Source: Bugula neritina (taxonomy: Eukaryota; Bryozoa; Gymnolaemata; Cheilostomatida; Bugulidae). From it: 48,500 nt of DNA. The stretch covers positions 15,379,998-15,428,497 of the forward strand of contig OZ037767.1 of NCBI GenBank assembly GCA_964035545.1, given 5' to 3'. The notes below the pieces were generated by a model. The model was not told the origin of the DNA and did no database searches. It saw only the letters and a program-made list of their open reading frames with translations. Shown here piece after piece: positions 23,203-35,600 of this stretch (within the stretch, counting starts at the first letter, position 1; each line of letters opens with the position of its first letter). A program made the translations under genes and the position numbers.

Positions 23203-26200
23203 TCACTTATTTTTCTTCATTCCAAAAATGGTAAGCTTTCCATCATTTGCTGCTTCTACCACTTTCGACCAATCAGTAGCTTCCTCACATAGTTTACCAA
23301 GTGCAGACAAGCCTCCTTTCTTTGCACTGTCCATCCATTGTCCAATTATCTGAAATTTATATTATGAGGGAAATTTCAATGAAAATGCATTATATATAAT
23401 ACCAATGTTTATATATTATTATAAAACAAATATAAGAGTGTATAATACTATCCCATATTTTGAGGCTTCAATAAAACATGTAGTGTTTAGGCAACTGGTA
23501 CTCAAAGCTTTTTATGCTACAGTCATCAAAAAATTGGCAAAAGAAACAATTTTTTTCTGCGTTTTCCTATATTTTGTACTATATGTTTTATAAACATGTA
23601 ATACCTGATACACTTTAATTACAATACATAAACAGTGTATAATTGTGCTATAGCTCATGATTATAGTAACACAGTTTTATAATATCTTTCAATACAATAA
23701 CTTGTTTATACAAGAGCCCTGTGTTTTTATAACAGCACAGCTTTTCATGTTTTGTTTATATACTACTTCAAAGAACTCAAAATGAAAACGTGCTTAAACA
23801 AAATTCTTGCAAGTGTGAATGCAATCAATGCTTAAACAAAAGTGTTGATTTTGCTTTTATTATAAAACTAGGATATATAAGTTAAAAGTCTACCTCATCT
23901 AGTTTATCTTTATCCAGTACATTCAGGTAGTAAATGTATCTGAATCTGTCAATAGTTTTACGACATTTCCCGGTTGGTTTAAGAGCATCATGAATAGATT
24001 TGGCTCATTTACTTGTCAGTTGGTTATGTACATATTCCATCAACTGTATAGCCTGTTCAGGTGTTTGTACTGCAAGGAACACAGGATAAAATATTTAAAT
24101 ATTAAGCTATGAGAAGATATGAGTATTAGTATTATATCTCTGCTATAGGAAATATTACTGAGTGTAATATAACAGCTGGTCATATATATCAAGCTCTATA
24201 GTTGCCTCTTCATCTTATATATAGTAAGAGTTGTCTTATTTTATTATATATGGTGAGAGTTGTCTTATCTTATTATATATAGTAAGAGTTGTCTTATCTT
24301 ATTATGTATAGTAGGAGTTGTCTTATCTTATTATATATAGTAAGAGTTGTCTTACCATATTGAAAACTTGTTGCAGCATTAGGAGCTGACAAATCTTGGC
24401 CAGCCTGCTTGTCACTGACTCTTTCTACAAAATACACAAAAGTCATGCAAGCTATCGTAATGGGTAGCCTCAAGATATAGGAAACTTTATAAACACGTGT
24501 TGAATTAAAATGTTAACAGAATGTTACAAACTGAAACACATTTTAATTCATTATTACTGTAATTTATTTCAACAAACCTGTAACTAGTGTTTCTTGGTTC
24601 TCAACAAATATTGAGAATGGAACATCCACTAATCCAAGTCTGAGAGAGTCAGAGCATCTTGATTTATCTAAAATGATACAAAGCTTTCAAACAAAGGATT
24701 ACCTACTGAAGATCCTCATTTATTTACTTTTACACGTTATGAAACAATTTTCAGTAATGTAATAAGCTGAATAATGTGGTGATATTGAGATTTAGCCACA
24801 TATATTATACCATGCAGTATTTGCAGTGTTGGGTTTACCCAGTAGTCCTCTCTAATGTAATGGTAGCAGCCTGCTTGCAAGTAGGAGGTCTCGGGTTCGA
24901 ATCCCACTGAGGGCAAAAGTTTTATAAACGATTTTCACCTTTTTTGTAATATAGTAGCACTTCGAGCGAGTTGAGATGCCAAAGAAGCAATTGAAGACTG
25001 AAGGTGTAGAGGAAGGGCCAGTGGAGTTCTTAAGAACAAAGTGGGAAGTAGCGCTTTAGTTTACTCAGGGCCCTCTGTGGTGTATAGTGGTTGCCCGCCT
25101 GCTTGCAAGCTGGAGTTCTCGGGTTGAATCTCAGTGGGAGCAAAACTATTTTACAGTATTTCAATTTTTAATTAAGTTTCTAGGCTAGTTTATTAGCAGA
25201 TTATAATAAAATATTTTCAATTTAAAAATATATAATCTAACTATATTTCTTTTAATATGAAGCTATTTATTTTTATCTTCTTGCTATACAATCACACACG
25301 TATGCACATTACCTTCATCAACTACACGACACAATACCCCAGTTTCACAGTCTTCCTTTATGCAACGTCTGAGATCTCCGATAGTCATGTGATCTTCAAA
25401 TGAGTAGACTGTGTTTTCTCCCTGAACTTTTACAGTTACTTTACAGTTTTTCACTTTACCTGCATAATTATATAACTTGTCACATGATCACAAAGTCAAA
25501 TTTAATCCTAGCGTAATTACACATCAACAATGTAACAAATAGGTATGTTTAGAGGCACACATGCAAGTAACTTACTCTTGAATGGCCCATCTGATCTGGT
25601 AGGAAGTGAAACTGCTTGGTGTACCGATACAGTAGCAGGTATATCTTGATGTGGTACTGCAACCACTGCATCTATTAGAGAAGGAACCTCAGTTGACTGC
25701 GCCATGTTCTCCATCGTGTTTTCTGCTGAGACATGTTCATGTGGTGCTGTAACACTTGAGAAAGCTTGGTGTGGTGCCACAGTGTTTAACTGACTTAGTT
25801 GTGATGATCCTGTATCTGACACTGGGTCATGTGAAAGAGTAGTAGTTTGGTTTAGTGCTTCAAAAGTAAAGGTAATACAAATAATATAGCTATATTAAAT
25901 GTTGATGATATTAAATCAGAATTTCTTTCATTCAGTAAAAAGCCTCAATATATGGCAGTCAATTAGCATTTGTATATCAGCTCAATGGTCATAATTATAC
26001 ATATTTTGCAAATTTCGACATTTAAAACAATTAGAGTTTTAGTGAACTACAAGAATCAGCTTATAGGACTAAAAGACTACCAAATTGTATAACTTACATG
26101 CAGTCCTTTGATATTTAGTTGAGGGTAAAATTGTCATAGCTGTTTCTGCAGGCCTTTTGTTGCACGAAACCTTGTCGGTTTGCTTTTTTAAGTCAAAAAC

Positions 26201-29200
26201 TTGAATAAACGAATTGCTTTCTTGTGCCGGGTCAATAACAGGAGGGTATGCACTACTTTTAAATTGCAGATAAAATTCGTGTTCATTTTCCATTTGCCTG
26301 CTTCTAAAACCTCCTTCATGTTTTTGTACTTCTGATGACACATTGTTAGGAAAGTTGGACATTGGAGATGAGGGTAATTTGAATCGAGTGTCTGCTTCTC
26401 TATGGATGTTGCTATCATCATTCACATGTGAAAGAATTGTAGAGATCATGTTGTTGGAAGTTGGAGGAATGAATGGAGACCAGTCCTCTGAATGGTTGAA
26501 AGATGGAGCATTCAATTGAGGAGATGGAGATGGTAAACTGACTGTGGGATTCTCTGGTCTAGGAAACCACTGTGGTGTTGACGGAGGGGGTACACTTGGC
26601 ATAGAAAAAGACCCATTAGTATTGTTTAGTCGCTGGGCCTCCATGTGTGATGGAGGGAGTTGGGACCAAGATGGCTGAAGATGAGTCAACTGTGGCGCTG
26701 TTTGTAGATACAATGGTTGTTTTAGATGTGTTGGTTGCCAGTGCTGTGAATTTATTGGTTGGTGTGGAGACAAAGGATGGTGTGTCTGTTCTTTCCAGGG
26801 ATCTGTCTCTAAAGAAATGTTAAATATGTAAAATAAAATTTCATGTAAACATGTCATTCAGCTTGTAAATGGGCAGCTATAGTTAGAATATTATGACTTC
26901 AATTGATTGATTATTATAGATAAACAGTAACATGCTACATACAGTTAAATTTTCATTTGTATAGTTTAAATATTTATATATTCTGTTTTTCAAATTCATG
27001 AATTTTACAATTGCTTATAGTATTTATGAAGGAATATTAATTTTACTCTTTCACATCACTTATGATATGCAACATTTGAATTAAACTGGCAGTGCTAAAT
27101 TACACATAGTCATTAGAATTTTGTTAAAACAATGAAATAGCAACTGTATTCAATGTGCTTATGGTTAACAATTGATTTATCTTGTGTTATCTGTGATAAA
27201 GCATAATAAGTAATTTCCTGCCTTTATCCAATTATGCTTTATATTCATTAAAAACAATATTTTAGCTTATTGCTACTTGAATCATAAAAGGAAAATACCT
27301 TGAAGTAAAATAGCCTGTTTAAAAATAAGTAATTCTACCTGGAACTTGACTTGTTGCATCATCTCTTTGTTCTGTAGAGGTTGTCTTCCGTCCAAATATT
27401 TCATTATTTACACCAACACCTAAAGGTATTCTTTCTGCATGGTTTGATATATTGAAATGTTTTAGCTGCTGCTCTGCTGTCAGCTGACTCATCAAAAGAG
27501 TGAGAATCTCTGTTTGGTTAGTCTTAGCTGCTTCCTGTATCACTGTCTTACCATCTCTATTCTGTATCTTGAGCAGTTCTACCTTCTGTTCTACTGATAT
27601 ACCATCTAGTAGACATTTGATGGTGTCAGTATGACCTCTTTCTGCTGCAATGTATATAGCTGTCTCATGCTTCCAGTCCTGTATCTTGAGTAGCTCTACC
27701 TTCTGTTCTACTGATACATCATCTAGTAGACATTTGATGATGTCATTATGACCTCCGCATGCTGCACTGTGTATAGCTGTCTCATCCTCCCAGTCCTGTA
27801 TCTTGAGTAGGTCTACCTTCTGTTCTACTGATACACCATCTAGTAGACATTTGATGGTGTCAGTATGACCTCCGCATGCTGCATTGTGTATAGCTGTATC
27901 ATTTACATTGTCCTGTATCTTGAGTAGCTTTACCTTCTGTTCTACTGATACACCATCTAGTAGACATTTGATGGTGTCAGTATGTCCTTCGAATGCTGCA
28001 CAGTGTATAGCATAAGACTCAGTTGTCTTGAGTAGCTCTACCTTCTGTTCTACTGATAAACCATCTAGTAGATATTCGATGATGTCAGTATGACCTCTTT
28101 CTGCTGCACTGTGTATAGCTGTATCATCTCCACCATTCTGTATCTTGAGTAGGTCTACCTTCTGTTCTACTGATACACCATCTAGTAGACATTTGATGGT
28201 GTCAGTATCTCCTCTCCATGCTGCACAGTGTATAGCATAAGACTCAGTTGTCTTGAGTAGCTCTACCTTCTGTTCTACTGATATACCATCTAGTAGACAT
28301 TTGATGATGTCAGTATGACCTCCGTATGCTGCACTCTGTATAGCTGTCTCATCTCCACCATTCTGTATCTTGAGTAGGTCTACCTTCTGTTCTACTGATA
28401 CACCATCTAGTAGACATTTGATGGTGTCAGTATACCCTTTCTCAGCTGCACTGTGTATAGCTGTCTCATCCTTGCAGTTCTGTATCTTGAGTAGCTCTAC
28501 CTTCTGTTCTACTGATACACCATCTAGCAGACATTTGATGATGTCAGTATGACCTCTGCATGCTGCACTGTGTATAGCTGTCTCATCTCCACCATTCTGT
28601 ATCTTGAGTAGGTCTACCTTCTGTTCTACTGATACACCATCTAGTAGACATTTGATGATGTCATTATGACCTCCGCATGCTGCACTGTGTATAGCTGTCT
28701 CATCATCCCAGTCCTGTATCTTGAGTAGGTCTACCTTCTGTTCTACTGATACACCATCTAGCAGACATTTGATGATGTCAGTATGACCTCTGCATGCTGC
28801 ACTGTGTATAGCTGTCTTATCTCCACCATTCTGTATCTTGAGTAGGTCTACCTTCTGTTCTACTGATACACCATCTAGTAGACATTTGATGGTGTCAGTA
28901 TGTCCTTCGAATGCTGCACAGTGTATAGCATAAGACTCAGTTGTCTTGAGTAGCTCTACCTTCTGTTCTACTGATAAACCATCTAGTAGATATTCGATGA
29001 TGTCAGTATGACCTCTTTCTGCTGCACTGTGTATAGCTGTATCATCTCCACCATTCTGTATCTTGAGTAGGTCTACCTTCTGTTCTACTGATACACCATC
29101 TAGTAGACATTTGATGGTGTCAGTATGTCCTTCGAATGCTGCACAGTGTATAGCATAAGACTCAGTTGTCTTGAGTAGCTCTACCTTCTGTTCTACTGAT

Positions 29201-29760
29201 ATACCATCTAGTAGACATTTGATGATGTCAGTATGACCTCCGCATGCTGCACTCTGTATAGCTGTCTCATCTCCACCATTCTGTATCTTGAGTAGGTCTA
29301 CCTTCTGTTCTACTGATACACCATCTAGTAGACATTTGATGGTGTCAGTATACCCTTTCTCAGCTGCACTGTGTATAGCTGTCTCATCCTTGCAGTTCTG
29401 TATCTTGAGTAGCTCTACCTTCTGTTCTACTGACACACCATCTAGTAGACATTTGATAGTGTCAGTATGACCTCTTTCTGCTGCAATGTGTATAGCTGTA
29501 TCATCTCCATTCTGTATCTTTAGCAGCTCTACCTTCTGTTCTACGGATACACCATCTAGTAGACATTTGATGATGTCAGTATGACCTCTCTTTGCTGCAC
29601 AGTGTATAGCATAAGACTCCTCACATAACAGTCTATATCTCTCTTCTAATGATATGAAAGGAAGACACTTCTTCAGCTTAGTCAGAATATTTCCCTCTTC
29701 ATATCTATATATAATACTAGTGAGTAATTGAGTAAACTTTAGCACTTCATTCTGATTCAT
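23203..29760 (-). CDS. Large ankyrin-repeat protein (eight exons; in-frame TGA near the C-terminus)
   Basis: Exons on the minus strand: 29760-27339, 26808-26098, 25857-25576, 25459-25313, 24667-24578, 24424-24356, 24069-23894 and 23349-23203. The first six introns are phase 1, the last phase 0, all GT-AG. ATG lies in an AAAATGA context. Exon 1 (807 codons) holds about 19 ankyrin-type units of 39 or 36 residues (TIKCLLDGVSVEQKVELLK is typical), a probable protein-binding solenoid. Exons 2 and 3 are Pro/Ser/Gln-rich and probably disordered. Exon 4 (KVTVKVQGENTVYSFEDHMT) might be a small ubiquitin-like fold, a weak guess. The C-terminal exons encode a helical region that I do not recognise. A TGA at 24007-24005 would remove the last 86 of 1,347 residues. 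No NACHT, kinase or membrane segment was found. An intracellular adaptor role is inferred only. Confidence 0.8.
24222..24355. repeat. 29-bp minisatellite abutting a splice donor
   Basis: Five units with exact 29-base spacing (TTGTCTTA at 24231, 24260, 24289, 24318 and 24347). The last unit contains the 5' splice site of exon 6 of the ankyrin gene (24355-24354, minus strand). Confidence 0.92.
24845..24914 (+). mobile_element. tRNA-like sequence (SINE head or tRNA pseudogene)
   Basis: It has paired ends (GTCCTC with GAGGGC), a B-box-like GGGTTCGAATCCC and an anticodon-arm-like CCTGCTTGCAAGTAGG, but the anticodon loop is one base short and the D arm does not fold well. A related copy lies at 25070-25141. 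It sits inside an intron of the ankyrin gene. Not a convincing functional tRNA. Confidence 0.6.
25070..25141 (+). mobile_element. Second tRNA-like sequence of the same family
   Basis: Shares CCTGCTTGCAAG, GGAG and TCTCGGGTT with 24845-24914 but is more decayed: its B box reads GGGTTGAATC, with a base missing. Same intron, 150 bases further on. Confidence 0.55.
27450..29640 (-). repeat. Ankyrin-coding tandem array with 918-bp higher-order duplication
   Basis: DNA-level repeats of 117 bp and 108 bp. An eight-unit block recurs with an offset of exactly 918 bp: 27981 matches 28899 and 28370 matches 29288, near-identical over several hundred bases. This is internal to exon 1 of the ankyrin gene and in frame. 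Confidence 0.9.
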
Positions 29761-31242
29761 TTTAACTGACCTTTTAGTTTTAGTAAGAATTCTCCATCTT
29801 TAGCAGCTCTTCAAATAGACTAATATGCTAGACTAGAAAACTCCACGATACACAATGACAATGTCTATTCTCAGACTATATATAATAATAATACTAAATT
29901 ATAACTTATTTTTTCATTTTAAGCTCTAAACTTTCACACGTGTATAACAGTAGTCGTTAACTTTCTGTAAATTACTAACCAGAATCTTCTCAATATGGCG
30001 TGCCTACTTGTGTAGCGCTTATCTATCAACTATAACTATAACTAGCCTGTACAGTATGCAGGTCCGTAGTACAGGGAATACACGAGGAAATAGATGGGAA
30101 ATTCCATTCACTCCCATTACTCATATTATATACTATGATTTTCGGCCTGTCAACAAACAATTGCGTTAGGTAACGACTAGTCAAAGTGGGGAATACTTAA
30201 AGAAACTATTATAATTATTGATAGGATAACACAACTCATATTATCAACCACCAAGCTGTGGTTGTAGACAGTCATGCTATACAAAATTATAACATGCCTA
30301 CATAAGCTGCTCATAGTATAATATTTGGAGTAATATAAACTTTCAACTTCTATATGAACTTCCGTACCATGAATGTAATTCTACATGAAATTAGGACTAA
30401 AATATGTTATAAAAGTCCGATTAAAGTCAGCCATTGTCTTGGCGCTAAATTAAAAGCAATAATTAATGGAAGAGTTAGAATTTTTACAGCCCTATGTTAT
30501 TTGTAACATTGTGATATTTATGCTTTAGACTATTATATAATATATGATGGAATGTTAATCAGTAATTTAATTTTGCAAATGCAAGCAAACAAGTATCACG
30601 TGTAAGAGCAAAGTTTTTAAACATAGTTTTGCGGTGGCTTATATTATGTTAGCTTCATTCAAAATATCTGGCAAAAGTTTACCATGAGCTACATGACATT
30701 TTTCTAATGATCATCATAATTTTAACTCAATATATATTTATAAAATAATTGCTTCGAATAAAAATGAAAACTTCCATATGAATAAAACACTTGCGTGACC
30801 AATATAAAAGATGAAAATAGGTTAAAAACCAAAGAGATTGATCAAATATGTAAAAGCTTGAAATAATTTTTCATCAAAATAAGAGAATATTTGAAACAGC
30901 TAATATATAATTTGTTGTATTAACAATCACATTAATGTGTATTTAAACACTAAAAAAAAATGCATTATAAGAAGCTTCATGTAAAAACAAAAACAAAAGT
31001 TTTAATGGTTTTATATGAGTAATTTCCCAACAGTATTATAAATCATATAATTTTCTTGCTATAATAACGTAATATTCTGAGTCTGTATAGATAGACAGTG
31101 TATGCATGCGCATTATGAACCTATCACCATATATTTAGTTCCTTAAAGCATTAGCTTAATGATAATTGCACAAGCCATTATGTGTTAAACTACTTAATAC
31201 AATTAAAAATCTGTACTTTTGAAATGAGCACCTCATGTGTTG

Positions 31243-31382
31243 TTATTTGTTCCAACAATAGTAAGCTTTCTATCATTTGCTGCTTCATTCTTAATTTAGA
31301 CTAATCAGTGACCACCTGACATAATTTGTCAAATTAACACATGCCTCTTTTTTAGATGGATGGACAATGCTAAAAAAGAGGC
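31243..31382 (-). pseudogene. Remnant of a paralogue of the last exon of the ankyrin gene
   Basis: Aligns with 23221-23340 (shared GTAAGCTTTC/TATCATTTGC-type blocks, then AATCAGT). Substitutions and stops have destroyed the frame. Its end is a hairpin: GCCTCTTTTTTAG at 31343-31355 and its exact reverse complement at 31370-31382. The loop ATGGATGGACAATG is inverted relative to the functional exon. Confidence 0.75.
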
Positions 31383-31393
31383 AATATATGTGT

Positions 31394-31441
31394 GAATTTT
31401 TAATTTTTAAATGATCGCGATCATTTAAAAATTAAAAATTC
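31394..31441. repeat. Perfect 48-bp palindrome
   Basis: The 24-base arms 31394-31417 and 31418-31441 are exact reverse complements meeting at GATCGCGATC with no spacer. It lies 12 bases from the inverted-loop hairpin of the exon remnant. Confidence 0.95.
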
Positions 31442-31656
31442 TTTTAAATATCTATACTGTGTTGTGAATTACAGCTAATAAATCGGTCAGTATAAAGTCT
31501 TAATTATGAGCTAGAGTAGAATCTGGAGACATTGGTGTAGTAAATCTATTAAACATCAGTAGCAAGGGGTATGTAACGGTTGAAAGCTGAAAAATGCTGT
31601 AAAATATTAAACATAACAGTGATGAGCAAATAGTTTAGTTAGTAAATTAAGCATGT

Positions 31657-31821
31657 TTACTGCATATCTCTGTAGAAAACGTCAACTATTGTGTTGAGTG
31701 TCTTAGGGCGCGATGTAAAAAGTCCATTAGTTTCTTTGGCATGGCACCAGTTAACAGTCAATTCGGCTAAATGCTTTTCTATATTCAAACGAGCTGGTGC
31801 CATTGCAAAGCTATCATTCAT
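31657..31821 (-). CDS. Short ORF of 54 residues, unrecognised
   Basis: ATG at 31821 to TAA at 31659-31657. Composition is protein-like (MAPARLNIEKHLAEL, then TSRPKTLNTIVDVFYRD) and more GC-balanced than the surroundings. It may be an exon of a decayed ankyrin-gene paralogue, since NTIVDVF loosely recalls KTIDRFR in exon 7 of that gene, but the match is weak. No signal peptide or known motif. Could equally be a chance ORF. Confidence 0.35.
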   Translation of the reverse strand: MNDSFAMAPARLNIEKHLAELTVNWCHAKETNGLFTSRPKTLNTIVDVFYRDMQ

Positions 31822-32686
31822 GATTTATTTCATAAGCTCTTTTCGTGATAATATGTGATGTACTTTATTTTCAGTAGCTCAAATTTTCTTAAATTTGTCA
31901 CTTTTGTCCAATTTAAGTTAGAATAGAGACTTGTAGGTCACAACTACTGCATAATATTATTATTGTAATTGTGAAAGAATATCCTATTTCGGAGTTTTCT
32001 GCTCTAATAATTAAACGCATGAACACACACTATAATTATTGTCGTGCCAAAGGTGATAAAATAAAAATAAAATAAATACTAAATTTACATTTAGTTATTG
32101 CTATAATATTTTTAATAACTACTGAATTGAAAAAAATGTACTTTGGTTAAATGAATAATTATAATTATAATTTTTTAGTTCATTGGCAAAAGTTGAGAAT
32201 TTTACTTTTGACTTGGCGAGTATGTCAACTTTATTTTTCAGATAGTAGCTTGAGAGTTTTAAATCAAAGATTTTTAGACGATACTGCGCTAAAAACAGAG
32301 AATTTTTTCAAAGAGAAAATGTGTGTAGAACTTTGGTTACATAAGCGTTTCCGACAATCATAAGATTTGTCACTGTGATAATCCAAAAATGTAAATTAAA
32401 ACATGTTGTAAATAATATTTATAGAGTTAAGCTTGCTGAAAAATTCTATTTTGCTGAACATCATTAATGAATATTTATATAGCAATAATTGAAATTAACA
32501 TCATTATAATTTAATCTGAAGTCGAATCTAAGACAGAGTAAAACTAAAAGTAAAACTAAAGTTTCAAAGTGAAAGATTCAATAAATATAATATTAATTCA
32601 ATTTCATAAATCATATTATTATCAATATTTGATAATCATATCGAATTTAATATTATTATTGTGATTAATTAATAAATAGTTATAAC

Positions 32687-35600
32687 ATGAGTTTAGAAAA
32701 AGCTTCGTCTGGCTCTATACTCGAACAGTTCGTTTTGTTATCATCGGGTGCCCGAGGAGCTGCAGCAATGTCGTTAATCAAGCAAGCTCTTGAAGCTCCA
32801 AATCTTTATGTGTTTGGCGAACTTTTAGATTGTTCGTCAATTAAACAGGTATGTTTCAGTTTTAATTGTTTAACTAGAAACTATCTTCGGCAACATCTAT
32901 AAGCTTTGTTGGTTTTTTCAAAGTTTTAAATCTGATTATACTCATTGTCATTGTGATTGTCAATAAGGCTAGAAGTAGAATGCAAAAGCAATTGATAATA
33001 GTACTAGTAATAATAATACTGAACATGTAGTTTTTTGATCATAAAATACTCATAGTCATACCCAGACTGTAACATTAACTGGTATTATGATTATTAATTG
33101 TAAGTATAGGATTTATAGTTCAGGAAATTTAGGTTAAACTGAAATTCAAAGTCAAAGTTTAGAAATGTTTTATTTTAAGCTACAAGTGCAAGGTTGGAGT
33201 ATAAAATCTTAGCAAATATAATATGCCACCTACTGTATATGTATTATTATTTTTCTTTTGTGCTGTAGTCAATAATAACATTTTCGCATTGATTAAGTTT
33301 AAGTTTAACCTTGAAATAAATTTAAAGTTGTTTCAATGATTGTAAGCCATTGAAAATGATTTACCTTTTTATTTATTTAGGCTATACTAATTATTATATT
33401 ATAATGTAATAATTAGTATAGAGGGGTAGCCTTTGTTTTAATTTTTGAAATAAATGATTTGGCTTGAGATTAATTTGCCTCTGCAGTTAGTTTACAATTT
33501 CTTTGAAATGTTTTTCATATTGACCTAGTACTTTGCGTTATAATCCTGTAAACTGGTGCATTTAATTTTTGTAGCTGGGTGAGAACAGTGAACACAGGCC
33601 ATATGTAGACCTGTTAAGACTCTTTGCCTATGGCACGTGCTCTGACTACATTGGTAAGAATATAGAGACTGACGATCAGGCTAAATACTCTCTAGTTGTT
33701 GTTTAAATACAATTTTTTATTCAATTTTGTCTTTGTCACATTTATTTACACATTATGTTAAAGCGTAATTGATAGTCGTGTATTTGAGTCTCAAAATTTC
33801 AGTCATATTTTATGGCGAAGTCAAGGAAATACATTTCCTTGACCTAGACATGTCTTTTATTTGTACAGTTTATTCAAAGGCTAACTTGATACGACTAAAG
33901 TATAATGAATTGGGAATTTCCAACTTTCAAAAATGCAGTTGTTTATCATATCTGCACTGTAAGCACACACACAGTTGTGGTCACTTCTGCATCACGATGT
34001 TTCAGCCAATAGAAATGTGTTGCCTGAGATCTCTCCGCAAATGGTGAAGAAGTTGAGACACCTGAGCATCGTCTCATTAGCAGCTAAGTGCAAGCAGATT
34101 CCTTACAGTCTGCTACTGAAAGAGCTGGATATGCCGAATGTTCGGGAGTTGGAGGACCTAATCATCGAGGCTATCTACGCCGGACTCATCAAGGCTAGGA
34201 TGGACCAGAATGAGCAGAAGTTAGAGGTTTACTACGCAATGGGACGTGACGTGGAAATGTCGAAGCTACCAGAACTGTTAGGTATCGTATTTTCATTAGA
34301 TTGGATACTTCTTTATGCTGTGCTTTTAGTATATAATCTCAATTTTTCAAAGCTATTTTATTATAAATTGTTATATTTATTTTCATCAGTTTTTTATTCA
34401 ACTCCTTTTAAACCTATGGATTTTCGGTTTATACAACTTTTTAGTGTGTTTTTATTAATTTTACTATTCAACTTTTCTGCCCATAATTCTTTTAACTTCA
34501 TTTCATTATGGCCACCTTTTAGCTTTTTTATTTGATGATTACCTAAGCCCAGTGGTTATTATTAGACTCGTAAGTGTCATTATTATAAATGTTACTGTGT
34601 GTGTTGTACTGCAGGTATTCTAGAACAGTGGACAGGTAAATGTGAAGAAAGTTTATCTGACATACAGGCTCAGCTGTTGGACGCACAGCAGAAGAAATCT
34701 GCACACATGAAACTCAAGAATCAAACCGATACTGAGGTGAGATAACTCTCTTTGTCTAGTGCGGCAGTTTATTGCGGGGTCGCTGTAGTGTTTTATCACA
34801 GAAGATGCTTTATTTGCTGCTGAGTTTAAAGTAAGGAATGTCACTCAATTTTTAAGATTCCGGAGGTAATCGAAGTGGGTTATGTATTTGAAGATTGTTA
34901 TGTATTTTGAGGTTTTCTAATAATATTGCAGAAGCGTAGGTGAACCTTGTCAGATAAATTCTGTTCTTATTTAGTATTGTAAGAACTTTAGAGGCAATAT
35001 AATGTAAAAATATAATATGCAATACCATTAAATGTACCGTTTGGCTAGCTCTAAAATTCTAACTTACTAAGAAATATTTTTGTGGATCAGCAGTTTTCAG
35101 TCAACCCAATTCAACGTACAGACACCTCAATTAGTTATATGCAAAGCACAAGAATAATATGGAATGTACTATCTGCTAAAGTTGTCCTCTAAGACTTGGG
35201 CCCAACGTAATTTTAGCTTTACTTAGGGAGGGTTTACTAGTCTCACCTAAAAGAATTGAAGTTCCTTAACTATTGAGACGTAGTTATAGATTTATTTTGC
35301 TGAGATTTATGTGTCAATGGCCTATTTCCTGTGCAGACATATAAATACTGACTAATCATGTGTCTTTGAGAGGTTGTCCACACTTGGAAGCTGACAATTG
35401 TCTGATCATGTGACATTGGATTTGCCTTATTTAGAAATTGTCTTCTCATTCTCGAAGCTAGCATATAAAAGCTTTTAGAATGGTTTTCCATGTTTGTGTC
35501 AGTCACAATCTGCGTTCTGATGTCATCGTTTTCTAGTGACATGTCATATGCTTGATAGAATTGTGCAATGATTTACTGCTCGGATTGTATGTAACTAGCT

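Larger units (their letters stand above)
29761..32686. other. Divergent intergenic region between the ankyrin gene and CSN7
   Basis: Holds the promoters of both flanking genes, a decayed copy of the last ankyrin-gene exon (31243-31382), a perfect palindrome (31394-31441) and a short minus-strand ORF (31657-31821). The rest is AT-rich with no recognisable feature. Confidence 0.6.

Noticed and set aside
24222-24355. CRISPR-like array
   Set aside because: Units are directly adjacent with no variable spacers, in a eukaryotic intron.
28370-29470. Two identical 60-residue plus-strand ORFs in the ankyrin array
   Set aside because: Antisense shadows of the repeat; their identity merely reflects the 918-bp duplication.
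33769-34535. Two overlapping ORFs of 92 and 186 residues
   Set aside because: They read through CSN7 exon 3 into flanking introns; the spliced CSN7 model explains the conserved part.
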